From an uncultured Paracoccaceae bacterium (lineage in GTDB: Bacteria; Pseudomonadota; Alphaproteobacteria; Rhodobacterales; Rhodobacteraceae), in NCBI GenBank assembly GCA_947499715.1, contig CANMPL010000008.1, positions 1 to 56,506 of the forward strand: a stretch of 56,506 nt of DNA, in the 5' to 3' direction. This document shows positions 19,093 through 29,747 of the stretch, in pieces (the stretch's first letter is position 1; each line of letters opens with the position of its first letter). Both the position numbers and the translations under genes were made by a program. The notes below the pieces were generated by a model that saw nothing but the letters and a program-made list of their open reading frames with translations, ran no database searches and was not told where the DNA came from.

Positions 19093-19739
19093 TGTTTGAC
19101 CTGTCCCGCCTTGGCGCTTGGGGCGATCTGCCGTTTTTCACAACCGACCTGCCCGCCATCACAGCGGTATTGGCGGCAGAGACCCGTCCAGTCTTTCCAC
19201 CCGTTGACCGGATATTTCATGCGTTGGAAAGGTGCCAGCCCGCGGCCACGCGCGTAGTGATCTTGGGTCAAGATCCCTATCACACGCCGGGAAAGGCAGA
19301 TGGGTTGGCGTTTTCAATCCCGCAGGGCTTTCCCGGCAAACTGGACAGTTTAGGAAATATTTTCAAAGAGATAGAAAGCGACCTGCACCTCTCCCGCAGC
19401 CGGTCAGAGCTTGACGATTGGGCAGATCAGGGCGTCTTGCTGCTGAATACGGCCCTGACGGTGCCACAGGGCGCGGCAAAGGCCCATGCGCGGCTGGGCT
19501 GGTCGGCGTTGACGCGGCAGGTTGTGGCCAGGCTGTCGGACCGGCCCCGGGCGTTCGTTTTGTGGGGCAAACCGGCGCAGTCCTTTGCGCCGAAGCAAGG
19601 CGATCATCTGGTGCTGCAATCGGCGCATCCTTCGCCCTTATCCGCTTACCGCGGGTTTTTCGGGTCGCGCCCGTTTTCAACGGTCAATCAATGGCTTATT
19701 GAACGGGGCGACACTCCAATACACTGGGCAGATCCATGA
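19092..19739 (+). CDS. ung: Uracil-DNA glycosylase, family 1
   Basis: Removes uracil from DNA at the start of base-excision repair. 215 residues. The water-activating loop GQDPYH is at about 58-63, [11 protein letters not shown] forms the uracil-binding strand, and the DNA-intercalating loop [11 protein letters not shown] is near 180. These identify family 1 (UNG) rather than the iron-sulfur families. It overlaps trpD at TGATG and trpC at the four-base ATGA, so it is fully built into the tryptophan operon, a placement unrelated to its chemistry. Base use looks like its neighbours; I see no sign of recent transfer. Confidence 0.95.
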   Translation: MFDLSRLGAWGDLPFFTTDLPAITAVLAAETRPVFPPVDRIFHALERCQPAATRVVILGQDPYHTPGKADGLAFSIPQGFPGKLDSLGNIFKEIESDLHLSRSRSELDDWADQGVLLLNTALTVPQGAAKAHARLGWSALTRQVVARLSDRPRAFVLWGKPAQSFAPKQGDHLVLQSAHPSPLSAYRGFFGSRPFSTVNQWLIERGDTPIHWADP

Positions 19740-20548
19740 CCGCCACGATCCTTGATAAAATCAAAGCCTATAAGCTAGAAGAAGTTGCGGCTGCAAAGGC
19801 CGCAACACCGCTGGCGGATATCGAATCCATGGCCAGAGATGCACCACCCGTGCGCGGCTTTGCAGAGGCGCTGATGGCGGCCTCCAGAGAGGGGTATGGC
19901 CTGATCGCCGAGATCAAAAAGGCCAGCCCGTCCAAAGGGTTGATCCGCCCCGACTTTGACCCGCCTGCTTTGGCGCAGGCCTATGCAGAAGGCGGCGCGA
20001 CCTGTTTGTCTGTGCTGACGGATGGGCCATCGTTTCAAGGTGACAACAGCTATCTGGCGGCGGCACGGGGGGCGTGTGACCTGCCTGCGCTACGCAAGGA
20101 TTTCATGTATGACACCTATCAGGTGGCAGAAGCCCGCGCGCTGCATGCCGATTGCATTCTGATCATCATGGCCAGTGTTTCAGACGCGCAAGCGGCAGAG
20201 CTTGAGGATGCAGCGATCGGCTGGGGCATGGATGTCCTGCTGGAGGTGCATGACGCCCAGGAATTGGAGCGGGCGAGCCACCTCAAAAGCCCGCTGATGG
20301 GGATCAACAATCGCAACCTGCACACGTTTGAGACGACGTTGGATACCACACGCACGTTGTCCAAGCGGGTCCCGGCGGATCGCTTGATCGTTTGCGAAAG
20401 CGGGCTGAATGAACCGGCAGAGCTGGCGGATATGGCACGCTATGGCGCGCGGTCCTTCCTGATTGGCGAAAGCCTGATGCGGCACGAGGATGTGGCGGCC
20501 GCGACCCGCAGGATCCTGTCCAGCCCGCTGACCGGTGGGGGTCTTTAG
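19736..20548 (+). CDS. trpC: Indole-3-glycerol-phosphate synthase
   Basis: Closes the indole ring from the CdRP intermediate. 270 residues, a single-domain TIM barrel not fused to Trp[13 protein letters not shown] (about 58-69) holds the catalytic lysines; [20 protein letters not shown] and SESG-like CESGLNEP are the other barrel loops. Coupled to ung upstream; moaC starts two bases after the stop. Confidence 0.96.
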   Translation: MTATILDKIKAYKLEEVAAAKAATPLADIESMARDAPPVRGFAEALMAASREGYGLIAEIKKASPSKGLIRPDFDPPALAQAYAEGGATCLSVLTDGPSFQGDNSYLAAARGACDLPALRKDFMYDTYQVAEARALHADCILIIMASVSDAQAAELEDAAIGWGMDVLLEVHDAQELERASHLKSPLMGINNRNLHTFETTLDTTRTLSKRVPADRLIVCESGLNEPAELADMARYGARSFLIGESLMRHEDVAAATRRILSSPLTGGGL

Positions 20549-20550
20549 CC

Positions 20551-21021
20551 ATGCCACTGAGCCATTTTGATGCCGCTGGAAAGGCGCATATGGTTGATGT
20601 CTCTGACAAAGAGGTCACGTCGCGGATCGCTGTGGCAGAGGCGCATATCACCATGAATACAGACACTTTGGCCTTGGTGCAGGATGGCACCGCCGCCAAG
20701 GGCGATGTGCTGGGAACTGCCCGGTTGGCGGGGATCATGGCGGCCAAGCAGACCGCCAATCTGATCCCGCTGTGCCATCCGCTGCCCATTACCAAGGTCA
20801 GCGTGGATCTGACGGTGGACGCGGATTTGCCAGGCGTGCAGATCAAGGCGACGGTCAAGACTACGGGCAAAACGGGGGTCGAGATGGAGGCACTGACGGC
20901 GGCCTCTGTCGCCGCATTGACGGTGCATGACATGGTCAAGGCGGTGCAAAAGGACATGGTCATTGGCGGGCTGCGCGTGACGTTCAAAGATGGCGGCAAG
21001 TCGGGCCGGTTCGAGGCATGA
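20551..21021 (+). CDS. moaC: Cyclic pyranopterin monophosphate synthase
   Basis: Second step of molybdenum cofactor synthesis, making cPMP from the MoaA product. 156 residues. All residues known to be catalytic in E. coli MoaC have counterparts one position earlier: Lys50, His76, Glu111, Glu113, Asp127 and Lys130. LCHPLPIT and [17 protein letters not shown] are the family blocks. It is coupled to moeA by a four-base overlap and follows trpC by two bases. Confidence 0.97.
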   Translation: MPLSHFDAAGKAHMVDVSDKEVTSRIAVAEAHITMNTDTLALVQDGTAAKGDVLGTARLAGIMAAKQTANLIPLCHPLPITKVSVDLTVDADLPGVQIKATVKTTGKTGVEMEALTAASVAALTVHDMVKAVQKDMVIGGLRVTFKDGGKSGRFEA

Positions 21022-22187
21022 TTTCTGTCGCAGAGGCGCTTGAGGCGCTTTTTGCGCTGGCAGAGCCACTGGGCGTGGAAGAGGTGCCGTTGCGCGAGGC
21101 AGCTGGGCGCGTTTTGGCGCAAGAGGTGCGGGCAAGCCGGACACAGCCGCCCTTTGCGGCCTCTGCGATGGATGGCTACGCAGTGCCTGATGCGCAGGTC
21201 AGTGCGGGCCAAACCTATGATGTGATTGGCGAATCTGCCGCTGGGCATGGATTTGCAGGCGCCGTTGGGCCGGGGCAAGCCACGCGGATCTTCACCGGCG
21301 CTCCGATGCCCAAGGGCAGCCAAAGGGTTGTGATCCAAGAGGACGTGACCCGGACCGGCGACACGATCACCGTCCAGCCCGGCTTTGACACCAAGGATTA
21401 TGTGCGCCCCGCGGGGGCCGATTTTGCCAAGGGCGATCCATTGGGGCCAAGAGTGCTGCGCCCGTCAGACCTCGCGCTGCTGGCGGCGATGAATATTGCG
21501 CAGGTACCGGTGGCGCGCAAACCGCAGGTTGCCATCATCGCCACCGGTGATGAGCTGGTGCAGCCGGGCGAGGCCCCCGGCCCTGACCAGATCATCGCGT
21601 CCAATAGTTATGGCCTTGCGGCCCTGATCGCACAGCACGGCGGCGCACCGCGCATCTTGCCCATTGCGCGCGATAACGAAGCGGCGCTGAACCTTGCATT
21701 TGAGCTTGCGCAAGGCACTGATTTGATTGTGACAATCGGCGGCGCGTCGGTTGGGGACCATGACCTTGTGGCCGGGATTACGGCCGCACGCGGCATGGCG
21801 CGGTCGTTTTACAAGATCGCAATGCGCCCCGGTAAACCACTGATGGCGGGACGGCTGGGTGATGCCACGATGATCGGACTGCCGGGCAATCCGGTGTCGG
21901 CCATGGTTTGTGGCCATGTCTTTGTGCTGCCGGTTCTGCGCAAGATGCTGGGATTGGGCGCAGCCCCTGCCCCGCGCCAACAGGCCCGCCTTGGCCATGA
22001 CCTGAGCGCCAATGGCCCGCGCGAACATTATATGCGCGCCAAGCTGACCGGCGACACGGTTGAGGTCTTTCCCCGCCAAGATAGCGCCTTGTTGACGGTT
22101 TTGGCCGCTGCCAATGTTCTGGTCGTGCGCCCCCCGCGCGACGGGCCGCGCGAGGCCGGTGAGATGATCGATATCATCCACCTTTAA
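21018..22187 (+). CDS. moeA: Molybdopterin molybdenumtransferase
   Basis: Inserts molybdate into adenylated molybdopterin, completing Moco. 389 residues with the MoeA order: N-terminal domains with SAMDGYAV and [10 protein letters not shown], the MoCF-binding domain ([48 protein letters not shown]), and a short C-terminal beta domain. Last gene of the trp-moa operon; lexA follows with its own promoter. Confidence 0.96.
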   Translation: MISVAEALEALFALAEPLGVEEVPLREAAGRVLAQEVRASRTQPPFAASAMDGYAVPDAQVSAGQTYDVIGESAAGHGFAGAVGPGQATRIFTGAPMPKGSQRVVIQEDVTRTGDTITVQPGFDTKDYVRPAGADFAKGDPLGPRVLRPSDLALLAAMNIAQVPVARKPQVAIIATGDELVQPGEAPGPDQIIASNSYGLAALIAQHGGAPRILPIARDNEAALNLAFELAQGTDLIVTIGGASVGDHDLVAGITAARGMARSFYKIAMRPGKPLMAGRLGDATMIGLPGNPVSAMVCGHVFVLPVLRKMLGLGAAPAPRQQARLGHDLSANGPREHYMRAKLTGDTVEVFPRQDSALLTVLAAANVLVVRPPRDGPREAGEMIDIIHL

Positions 22188-22196
22188 CCAACATTG

Positions 22197-22225
22197 TTGA
22201 CACAAAACGGGAACATGCGTAGAAC
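22197..22225 (+). promoter_or_regulatory. lexA promoter with overlapping LexA (SOS) box
   Basis: TTGACA at 22197-22202 and TAGAAC at 22220-22225 are spaced by 17 bases and make a good sigma-70 type promoter. GAACATGCGTAGAAC at 22211-22225, read on the other strand, is GTTC-N7-GTTC, the alphaproteobacterial LexA box. It covers the -10 element, so bound LexA would shut off its own gene. Confidence 0.9.
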
Positions 22226-22271
22226 ATACGCAAAACGTGCCGCCACACGTGACCCGAATTGTGAGGTTCTG

Positions 22272-22958
22272 ATGCTGACGAAAAAACAACTCGACCTGTT
22301 AGAGTTCATCCACAAGCGCGTGCAGCGCGATGGGGTGCCGCCAAGCTTTGACGAGATGAAAGAGGCGCTGGATCTGCGGTCGAAATCCGGGATCCACCGT
22401 CTGATCACCGCGCTGGAAGAACGCGGGTTCATCCGCCGTCTGGCGCATCGCGCACGGGCGCTGGAAATCGTGAAGCTGCCGGACGCGATGGCGAATAAGC
22501 CGGGGTTCTCGCCAAGGGTGATTGACGGGGATAAGCCTGACAGTATCCCGGCAAAATCCAAGCGGGTCGAAGTGGCCGCGATTGAGATTGATGTGATGGG
22601 CCAGATCGCAGCGGGTGTGCCGATTGCCGCCATCTCTGAGGTGTCACACAGTGTGGCCGTCCCGCATACGATGCTGGGCCAAGGTGAACATTATGCCCTT
22701 GAGGTCAAAGGCGATTCGATGATCGACGCGGGCATCAATGACGGTGATGTCGTGGTGATCCGCGAAACCAACACAGCCGACAACGGCGATATCGTCGTGG
22801 CACTGGTGGAAGATCAAGAGGCGACGCTGAAACGGTTCCGCCGGAATGGATCAACCATTGCGCTTGAAGCGGCGAACCCGGCCTATGAAACGCGGTTTCT
22901 GGACCACAACAAGGTGAAGGTTCAGGGGCGCTTGGTCGGGTTGATCCGCACCTATTGA
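22272..22958 (+). CDS. lexA: SOS-response repressor LexA
   Basis: Represses DNA-damage genes and is cleaved by RecA-stimulated self-proteolysis. 228 residues: winged helix domain 1-70, hinge, then the S24 peptidase-like domain. The cleavage bond is Ala114-Gly115 in QIAAGVP; catalytic Ser149 lies in KGDSM and Lys187 in ATLKRF. I start it at [12 protein letters not shown], the family's N-terminus; an open frame 26 codons longer would begin inside the operator. Autoregulation is shown by the box at 22211-22225. Its 3' end overlaps comEC on the other strand by seven bases. Confidence 0.97.
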   Translation: MLTKKQLDLLEFIHKRVQRDGVPPSFDEMKEALDLRSKSGIHRLITALEERGFIRRLAHRARALEIVKLPDAMANKPGFSPRVIDGDKPDSIPAKSKRVEVAAIEIDVMGQIAAGVPIAAISEVSHSVAVPHTMLGQGEHYALEVKGDSMIDAGINDGDVVVIRETNTADNGDIVVALVEDQEATLKRFRRNGSTIALEAANPAYETRFLDHNKVKVQGRLVGLIRTY

Positions 22959-25084
22959 CCCAATGCCACAAGGGGTTCGGGGGCTGCATCTTGCGGCCCC
23001 TTTTTGATGAGATCCACAAGGGCTTCACCGGGGCGCGGGGCCGCATGTGCGTTCCACGGGCGGGTGCCCGTGATGTCGCGGGCGCTGGTGATTTGCAGGT
23101 CACCTGACGCATTGACCGACATCCCCACCGCCCCATTGCGCCGCAGGGACGGCACGTCCAGCACAAGGCAAGGGCGCAGGTCGGACACCGTTTGGTTGCT
23201 GATCAGCACATCCGCGCCGCCGCAACCAGACAGATCGGCCAATGCGGTTTTGCCAGAGACTTGCACGACCGCAAACTCACCAATGTCGGCCCGAACCGTG
23301 CGCCCCGATATATTCAGCCCCGGTCGGCTTGCGGCCACGTCCTGCGGCACCGGGCCGCCGTCGTTTTCAAGCCAGATGCCTGCGACAAAGCCTGCCCCTT
23401 TGGGTTTGGACAGCGCCCTGCCCTCTGGTGTCATCAGGCCGATCAGTGATCCGCTGTCTGCGATCAAAAGCGCGGGTCGTTCGACGTTTGCCCACAGCAC
23501 GAAAGCCAGCGCGGCAAACGCGACGCCGCCCCACCGCGCAGCGCCCCGCCAAAGGATCAGCCACAGCAGCCCCAGCGTCAGAACGCCCAGCACGATCCCG
23601 CTGGGCGTTGGCACATGACTGAGCGCCCCATCCAGCGCGGCCACGCGATGCGCCACCCACATGATCCAAAGCAGCCCCTTTTCCATGATCCAAAGCCCGA
23701 TCTCCCAAAGGCCAAAGGGTGCCAGACAAACCGCAAGCACGGCGGCGGGCATCACCAAAGCGCCCATCAATGGCACGGAAAGCACATTGGCGATCAATCC
23801 GTAATGCGCAATCTGGTTGAAGTGCGCAGCCGCAATTGGGGCCGTGGCCAAACCCGCCACAAAGGATGAAATCACCACGGAAATCACGGGCCGGGTCCAA
23901 TTTGGCAGACGCGACATATCAACGTGACGCATCTGCCCAAACACCACCACAAGGGCCGTGGTGGCGGCAAAGGACATCTGGAAACCGGGGCCCAAGAGCG
24001 CCTCTGGATGCAAGAAAAGCACAAGGATCGCCGCCATGGCAACCGCCCGCAGCGTCAGGGCGCGTCGATCCAGAAGGATTGCGACGAACATCACGCTGAC
24101 CATGATAAACGCGCGTTCGGTGGCGACATTGCCGCCCGAGAGTGCGAGGTAAAAGGCTCCGATCACAATGGCGCAGATCGCGGCGATTTTCTTGGTGGGC
24201 CAGCGCAGGGCGATACCGGGGATCAGCGCCAGCCCATAGCGGATCACCGCAAAAACAAAGCCGGTCAGCAGTCCCATATGCAACCCCGAAATCGCTAGAA
24301 GATGCGCGAGGTTCGAGGCACGCAGGTCCTGCAAGGTCGCCTGCCCCATGCCGGATCTGTCGCCGGTCATGATGGCAGCGGCAAATGCACCAGGCTCACC
24401 CGGCATGGCCGCTTGCACCGCCCGAGAGATCGCCATGCGTTGCGCAAATATCCACTGTCGAAAGCTGCTTGGGCCGGCGAGCTCTGCCCGCAAGACCGGG
24501 GTGCGGGTGTAGCCCACAGCACCAAGCTGGTCGAAGAATGCGTGGCGCTGAAAGTCAAACCCGCCCGGTTCGGCCGGGCCAGAAGGCGGCGAAAGATGGC
24601 CGGTCGTCATGATCACGTCACCGGGCATATAGAGGGCAAGCGGCTGGTCTCCATGGACAGAGATGCGCACGCGCGCGGGCATCCTGTCGGGGCTGATGCG
24701 GTCCATGCGCACCTGATCCAGCGTCAAGCGCGGCGCATCGCTGGCGGATCTGTCGATATTAACGACGCGGCCCTCGATCGGGCCGTAGTAGCGAAATGAC
24801 AGAACCGGGGCGTCTACGGCGACCGCCTGCCATTTGGCCAGCATCGCACCACCAAGGACCAGCGCAAGGCCAAGCACGACGGGCTGAATGAACGGAGGGG
24901 TGATCCGGGATGCCACAAGCAGGCAGACGGTCAAGGCGGCAACGGCGAGCCAGACAATCAGGTCCGGTTCGAAACGCAGCGCAAAGTATCCCGCAATGCC
25001 AAGGCCAAGGCAGACCGGTACCCAGCCGAACAAACCGCCCCGCTGTGCCATCATCGTCTCTTGCAATCGTGTCAGGACCTGCAC
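22952..25084 (-). CDS. comEC: ComEC/Rec2 family DNA-uptake channel protein
   Basis: 710-residue inner-membrane protein, predicted to form the channel through which single-stranded DNA enters during transformation. It has an N-terminal hydrophobic and OB-like domain (DUF4131 type), then the competence domain with [15 protein letters not shown] (about 265-280) and several membrane helices to about 520. The C-terminal part resembles the metallo-beta-lactamase-like region ([13 protein letters not shown]) but lacks the HxHxDH metal motif, so nuclease function there is unlikely. Start at MQVLTRL, or at Met11. In Rhodobacterales comEC commonly sits between lexA and gltX. Divergent from gltX by 74 bases. 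Confidence 0.9.
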   Translation of the reverse strand: MQVLTRLQETMMAQRGGLFGWVPVCLGLGIAGYFALRFEPDLIVWLAVAALTVCLLVASRITPPFIQPVVLGLALVLGGAMLAKWQAVAVDAPVLSFRYYGPIEGRVVNIDRSASDAPRLTLDQVRMDRISPDRMPARVRISVHGDQPLALYMPGDVIMTTGHLSPPSGPAEPGGFDFQRHAFFDQLGAVGYTRTPVLRAELAGPSSFRQWIFAQRMAISRAVQAAMPGEPGAFAAAIMTGDRSGMGQATLQDLRASNLAHLLAISGLHMGLLTGFVFAVIRYGLALIPGIALRWPTKKIAAICAIVIGAFYLALSGGNVATERAFIMVSVMFVAILLDRRALTLRAVAMAAILVLFLHPEALLGPGFQMSFAATTALVVVFGQMRHVDMSRLPNWTRPVISVVISSFVAGLATAPIAAAHFNQIAHYGLIANVLSVPLMGALVMPAAVLAVCLAPFGLWEIGLWIMEKGLLWIMWVAHRVAALDGALSHVPTPSGIVLGVLTLGLLWLILWRGAARWGGVAFAALAFVLWANVERPALLIADSGSLIGLMTPEGRALSKPKGAGFVAGIWLENDGGPVPQDVAASRPGLNISGRTVRADIGEFAVVQVSGKTALADLSGCGGADVLISNQTVSDLRPCLVLDVPSLRRNGAVGMSVNASGDLQITSARDITGTRPWNAHAAPRPGEALVDLIKKGPQDAAPEPLVALGQ
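22980..23005 (+). terminator. lexA terminator inside the comEC 3' coding region
   Basis: GGGGCTGC and GCGGCCCC (one G-U pair) with loop ATCTT, then TTTTT. It lies 22 bases past the lexA stop but within the last codons of the convergent comEC gene, so the same bases encode the comEC C-terminus. Confidence 0.8.
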
Positions 25085-25158
25085 TTGTCACCGCCCTTTC
25101 AAATGCGTATCCCGCGCCTCAGACTGCCCCAATTTCGGTAAACCAAAGGTTAACGCTC

Positions 25159-26553
25159 ATGTCCGTTGTCACTCGCTTCGCGCCTTCACCGACCGGTGCC
25201 CTGCATATTGGCGGCGCGCGCACGGCGCTGTTCAACTGGCTTTATGCCCGTGGGCGCGGCGGCAAATTCGTGTTGCGGATCGAGGATACTGACAAGGCCC
25301 GGTCCACCGCCGAGAACCGGCAGGCCATTCTGGATGGGCTCACATGGCTGGGTCTGGATTGGGACGGAGAACCGGTCAGCCAGGCCGCGCAGGCGGCACG
25401 GCACGCAGAGGTGGCCCATCAGATGTTGGCCGACGGCACGGCCTACAAGTGCTTTTCAACGCCAGAAGAAATCGAAGCCTTTCGCGAAAAAGCGCGGGCC
25501 GAGAAGACTTCAACGCTGTTTCGATCCCCCTGGCGCGACGTGCCTGCGGATCAACACCCCGATGCGCCCTTTGTGGTCCGGGTCAAGGCCCCGCGCGACG
25601 GTGAAACGACGCTGCACGATGAGGTGCAGGGTGATGTAACCTGGGCGAACGACCAGTTGGATGACATGATCCTGCTGCGGTCGGACGGGTCGCCAGTCTA
25701 TATGCTGGCGGTCGTCGTGGATGACCACGATATGGGCGTGACCCATGTGATCCGGGGCGATGACCATCTGGCGAACGCCTTTCGTCAGAACATGATTTAC
25801 AGCGCCATGGGCTGGGACGCGCCTGTCTTGGCGCATATCCCGTTGATCTTTGGACCGGATGGCAAAAAGCTGTCAAAGCGCCACGGTGCAACCGGTGCCG
25901 CCGAGTATCAGGCGATGGGTTATCCTGCCGCGGGGATGCGCAACTATCTGGCCCGTCTGGGGTGGAGCCATGGCGACGACGAATTCTTTAGCGATGCACA
26001 GGCCAAGGCATGGTTTGATCTGGGCGGAATCGGCAAATCGCCGGCGCGTTTTGATACCAAAAAGCTCGAAAATATCTGTGGTCAGCACATTGCCGTGGCA
26101 GAGGATGCTGCACTGCTGCATGAAATCAAAGGATTTCTGGCCGCGACCGATGCAGAGCCGCTGACTGACGCGCAGTCAGATGGCTTATTGCGGGCGATGT
26201 ACTGCCTGAAAGAACGCGCAAAGATCATGCCGGAGTTGATTGAAAAGGCAGCGTTTATTTTGAATTCTCGCCCCATTCAGCCTGATGAAAAAGCGGCGAA
26301 ACACCTTGATGCGGTATCCCGTGGTATACTCTCTGAATTGACGCCGCACCTGCAAAATGCTAGCTGGGACCGTGATACGCTAAACGAGACCTGCGTTGCC
26401 TTTGCCGACAGCAAAGAAACCAAATTTGGCAAGCTAGCCGGGCCGCTGCGCGCAGCCCTCGCAGGGCGCGCTGTCTCACCAAGTGTTTTCGACATGATGC
26501 TGGTCCTTGGGCGGGATGAAACACTCGCCCGGCTTCAGGATGCTTCGGTCTGA
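25159..26553 (+). CDS. gltX: Glutamyl-tRNA synthetase
   Basis: Charges tRNA-Glu (and possibly tRNA-Gln for later transamidation). 464 residues, class I. The HIGH motif appears as [12 protein letters not shown] near residue 10-20 and KMSKS as KLSKRHG near 237. The anticodon-binding C-terminal domain follows. The start [13 protein letters not shown] is the family's N-terminus; an open frame extends much further upstream but overlaps comEC and its promoter. The ATG lies directly after GGTTAACGCTC without a strong ribosome site. Confidence 0.96.
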   Translation: MSVVTRFAPSPTGALHIGGARTALFNWLYARGRGGKFVLRIEDTDKARSTAENRQAILDGLTWLGLDWDGEPVSQAAQAARHAEVAHQMLADGTAYKCFSTPEEIEAFREKARAEKTSTLFRSPWRDVPADQHPDAPFVVRVKAPRDGETTLHDEVQGDVTWANDQLDDMILLRSDGSPVYMLAVVVDDHDMGVTHVIRGDDHLANAFRQNMIYSAMGWDAPVLAHIPLIFGPDGKKLSKRHGATGAAEYQAMGYPAAGMRNYLARLGWSHGDDEFFSDAQAKAWFDLGGIGKSPARFDTKKLENICGQHIAVAEDAALLHEIKGFLAATDAEPLTDAQSDGLLRAMYCLKERAKIMPELIEKAAFILNSRPIQPDEKAAKHLDAVSRGILSELTPHLQNASWDRDTLNETCVAFADSKETKFGKLAGPLRAALAGRAVSPSVFDMMLVLGRDETLARLQDASV

Positions 26554-26641
26554 AACCTTTTCGTTACCTTTTCAGGGTTAACGGTTGGCGGATCGCACGA
26601 CACTAACGCCGGGTTCGCCCGCGCTGACATGGGGAATGAAC

Positions 26642-27937
26642 ATGGCCGACACCACCAAGACTGCAACGCTGAGCATTGACGGACAGAACTACGAATTGCC
26701 TGTCCTTTCCCCAACGGCGGGGCCTGACGTGATCGATATCCGCAAGCTTTATGGCCAGGCGGGTGTCTTTACCTATGATCCGGGCTTTACCTCGACCGCG
26801 TCGACCGACAGCACGATCACCTTTATCGACGGCGGCAAGGGCGAGCTGTTGCACCGAGGCTATCCGATCGACCAATTGGCGGGCAAGTCGCACTACCTCG
26901 AAGTGTGTTATCTGCTGCTTTACGGTGAATTGCCGACCGCGGCACAGCTTGAGGATTTCGAGAGCCGTGTGACCAACCACACCATGCTGCACGAGCAGAT
27001 GATGAACTTTTTCCGCGGCTTCCGCCGTGACGCGCACCCGATGGCCATTATGGTCGGTGTGGTCGGCGCGATGTCTGCGTTCTACCACGATTCCACCGAT
27101 ATCAATGACCCGTGGCAGCGCGAAGTTGCATCGATCCGGTTGATCGCGAAGATGCCGACGATTGCGGCGATGGCCTATAAATATCACATCGGCCAGCCGT
27201 TCGTTTATCCGCGCAACAACCTTGATTACGCGTCGAACTTTTTGAACATGTGCTTCAGCGTCCCGGCCGAAGACTATCAGCCAAGCCCGATCCTTGCCCG
27301 CGCGATGGACCGGATTTTCACACTGCATGCGGATCACGAACAGAACGCATCGACATCAACGGTCCGTTTGGCGTCGTCTTCTGGTGCCAACCCGTTTGCC
27401 TGTATCGCGGCCGGTATTGCCTGCCTTTGGGGGCCCGCGCATGGCGGTGCGAACCAAGCGTGTCTGGAAATGTTGCGCGAGATCGGGACCGTCGACCGGA
27501 TCCCTGAATATATCGCGCGCGCCAAGGATAAGGACGATCCGTTCCGCCTGATGGGCTTTGGCCACCGCGTCTACAAAAACTTTGACCCCCGTGCGACCGT
27601 GATGAAGGAAAGCGCCGACGAGGTGCTTGACCTGCTGGGGGTCGAGAATAACCCTGTGTTGCAGGTCGCCAAAGAGCTTGAGGCCGCAGCCTTGGCTGAT
27701 CCTTACTTTGCAGAGAAAAAGCTGTTCCCGAATGTCGACTTCTATTCCGGCATCATCCTTGAGGCGATGGGTTTCCCGACCTCGATGTTCACGCCGATCT
27801 TTGCGCTCAGTCGGACGGTTGGCTGGATTTCTCAGTGGAAAGAACAGTTGAGCGATCCACAGTTGAAGATTGGTCGCCCCCGGCAGCTTTATATGGGCAG
27901 CACGGCGCGCGATTATATCGACATCGAAGATCGCTAA
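26642..27937 (+). CDS. gltA: Citrate synthase (type II)
   Basis: Condenses oxaloacetate and acetyl-CoA at the entry of the TCA cycle. 431 residues, the length of hexameric NADH-sensitive GltA. Catalytic His lies in [11 protein letters not shown], a second in [15 protein letters not shown], and the catalytic Asp in [11 protein letters not shown]-terminal extra domain ([16 protein letters not shown]) is typical of type II. The ATG at 26642 follows GGGGAATG; a longer frame begins 19 codons earlier. It ends in a hairpin terminator at 27944-27967. Confidence 0.97.
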   Translation: MADTTKTATLSIDGQNYELPVLSPTAGPDVIDIRKLYGQAGVFTYDPGFTSTASTDSTITFIDGGKGELLHRGYPIDQLAGKSHYLEVCYLLLYGELPTAAQLEDFESRVTNHTMLHEQMMNFFRGFRRDAHPMAIMVGVVGAMSAFYHDSTDINDPWQREVASIRLIAKMPTIAAMAYKYHIGQPFVYPRNNLDYASNFLNMCFSVPAEDYQPSPILARAMDRIFTLHADHEQNASTSTVRLASSSGANPFACIAAGIACLWGPAHGGANQACLEMLREIGTVDRIPEYIARAKDKDDPFRLMGFGHRVYKNFDPRATVMKESADEVLDLLGVENNPVLQVAKELEAAALADPYFAEKKLFPNVDFYSGIILEAMGFPTSMFTPIFALSRTVGWISQWKEQLSDPQLKIGRPRQLYMGSTARDYIDIEDR

Positions 27938-27943
27938 GATCTG

Positions 27944-27967
27944 GGGCCGCCATTGCGCGGCCCTTTT
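27944..27967 (+). terminator. gltA terminator
   Basis: GGGCCGC and GCGGCCC enclose loop CATTGC and are followed by TTTT. The T-tract ends three bases before the ATG of the acetyltransferase gene, so read-through transcripts would carry the hairpin over that gene's ribosome site. Confidence 0.85.
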
Positions 27968-27970
27968 GCC

Positions 27971-28462
27971 ATGCTGAAGACCGAACGATTGACTCTGCGG
28001 GCTGCGCGGCCAGATGACCTTGATGATCTGTTTGCGATCTACAGCGACAGGCGGGCCATGCGGTATTGGTCAACGCCGCCGCACCCAGACAAGACCACGA
28101 CGCAAGGCAATCTGGACCGGTTGATCGCATCGGCGCGCGATAGGCTTGTCTACTTTGTCTTTGAACATCAGGGCCGCGTCATCGGCTTAGGCGGTATGCA
28201 CAAGGGCGACGAAATCGGGTTTCTGCTGCACCCCGACTATTGGCGGCAAGGTCTGGTCCGCGAGGCGATGCAGGCGATCATTCCGCATCTTTTTGAGGTG
28301 ACTGACGTGCAGCAACTGACGGCAGACGTTGATCCACGCAATGCCGCATCAGTTGGATTGCTGATCGCGCTTGGATTCGAAGAGACCCATCGCGCCAAGA
28401 ATACCTTTTGTATCAATGGCGAATGGTCGGACAGCGTGTATTTCCGACTGAACCGTGGCTAA
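27971..28462 (+). CDS. GNAT family N-acetyltransferase (RimJ/RimL-like)
   Basis: 163 residues starting MLKTERLTLRAARPDDLDDLF, the usual opening of RimJ/RimL-type acetyltransferases that modify N-terminal amines of proteins or small molecules. The acetyl-CoA loop is PDYWRQGLVREAMQAII (Gln/Gly-x-Gly type variant R-Q-G-L-V), and DVDPRNAASVGLLIALGFEE is the conserved C-terminal strand. The substrate is unknown. It has no separate ribosome site because the gltA terminator occupies that space, so expression may be low or depend on read-through. An upstream GTG would start within the terminator. Confidence 0.85.
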   Translation: MLKTERLTLRAARPDDLDDLFAIYSDRRAMRYWSTPPHPDKTTTQGNLDRLIASARDRLVYFVFEHQGRVIGLGGMHKGDEIGFLLHPDYWRQGLVREAMQAIIPHLFEVTDVQQLTADVDPRNAASVGLLIALGFEETHRAKNTFCINGEWSDSVYFRLNRG

Positions 28463-28594
28463 TCCACGAGAACTTCGTACATTCCCCCAATTTTAGAAAC
28501 AAGTCTTGATGAAGCGCCGAATTGACCTGTTTTCGGCCTCATTTCCGCCGCGTCAGCCATTCAACCCTCCGTTAGCAAACCTGGAGATACAAAC

Positions 28595-29551
28595 ATGGCA
28601 ACCGATTCATTCATCATTTATGGCGACGTCAACATTGAAGTGACGATCACCGAAAACTTGGACGGCACACTGACATTCACCACGTCGGTGATCACCGAAG
28701 GCGAAAACGCAACCGGCCTGATTGGCGACATCAACGCGATTTTCTTTGACGTGGCGGATAACGTCGACGTCAGCCTGCTTGAGACCAGCGAAGGCACCGA
28801 CCTTAATACGTCTGAGGCTGTCGTGCTTGAGGATGTTTTCAAAGAAGAAAGCGTGACCAAGGTCGACAGCTACACCAACATGAATGGTGAAGTGGTTAAG
28901 GAATCGGGCAAATTCGACGGCGGCGTACAGTTCGGCACCCAAGGAATTGGCGAAGATGACTATCAGTCGGTATCCTTTACGCTGTCCACTTCGGACGGTT
29001 CCCCGCTGACCCTTGCGGACTTTAGTCTGCAGGACTTTGGTGTGCGCCTGACCTCTGTTGGCGAAGAAGGCGGCAGCCGCGATGGATCTTTGAAGCTAGG
29101 CGGTACCGCGCCAGAGTTTCCCGAAGATCCACCCGTCATGGGCTGCGACGACATCTACATCACAACCGAGGCGGATATTTCTGCCCCATTGCTGCCTGGC
29201 TTTCCACCACTGCCCGGCGACCAGATCGTGGACCCAGACACGCAGGACGCGTTCTTTAGCCTTCTGTACAACAACGACATGGGCAGCACGGTCACATCCG
29301 TCGGCGGCGACGCGGCCAATGTGGGACAGGTCATCACGGGCAGCAATGGCGGCACGATTGTGATCTATGCCGATGGCACGTTCGACTTCTCTGCGCTGAA
29401 CACCAATTTCGAAAACGACTTTGCCGATCTGAACGATGGCGATGTGGAAACGACCACATTCGTTTACGAAGTGGACGGATTGGAACAGACGCTCTGCGTT
29501 GAGGTGAACGGTATCACCGGTGACGGTGGCACCGGCGGCCCAATCGGCTAG
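28595..29551 (+). CDS. Acidic VCBS-like surface/secreted protein, function unknown
   Basis: 318 residues, markedly acidic, rich in Asp, Glu, Thr, Gly, Ser and Val, with only two cysteines (MGCDD and TLCVE). There is no signal peptide. About 240-305 resembles a VCBS/cadherin-like repeat: NGGTIVIYADGTFDFSAL, NFENDFADLNDG, TFVYEVDG. The N-terminal 170 residues are beta-rich and begin with a repeat-like VTITENLDGTLTF. Ends in a glycine-rich GDGGTGGPIG tail. These traits are those of type I secreted adhesins or their single-domain relatives, although no RTX nonapeptide GGxGxDxxx is present. Good ribosome site (GGAGATAC). A strong hairpin at 29562-29587 ends the unit. Alone between gltA-GNAT and the DUF2087 gene. 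Confidence 0.75.
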   Translation: MATDSFIIYGDVNIEVTITENLDGTLTFTTSVITEGENATGLIGDINAIFFDVADNVDVSLLETSEGTDLNTSEAVVLEDVFKEESVTKVDSYTNMNGEVVKESGKFDGGVQFGTQGIGEDDYQSVSFTLSTSDGSPLTLADFSLQDFGVRLTSVGEEGGSRDGSLKLGGTAPEFPEDPPVMGCDDIYITTEADISAPLLPGFPPLPGDQIVDPDTQDAFFSLLYNNDMGSTVTSVGGDAANVGQVITGSNGGTIVIYADGTFDFSALNTNFENDFADLNDGDVETTTFVYEVDGLEQTLCVEVNGITGDGGTGGPIG

Positions 29552-29561
29552 GAAAAACGAG

Positions 29562-29587
29562 GCGCGCCTTGCACAGTCAAGGCGCGC
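29562..29587. terminator. Perfect 10-bp hairpin after the VCBS-like gene
   Basis: GCGCGCCTTG and CAAGGCGCGC with loop CACAGT, ten bases after the stop. The T-tract is on the minus-strand side (CGTTTTTCC), so it may act mainly as a processing barrier for the plus transcript. Confidence 0.6.
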
Positions 29588-29747
29588 ACGCTAAGCAGCG
29601 GCAGGGCTGACAGGATGCCCAGTCGCCGCCAGCCCGTATGGGCCACGCTAAACCTGTCATCTGACCGATCTGACCGTTCAGCCATTGACGCTGCGGTCGA
29701 CAAGGGCGGCTCTCGACCACTTCACGCGTCTGAATTGGAGGAACCCC

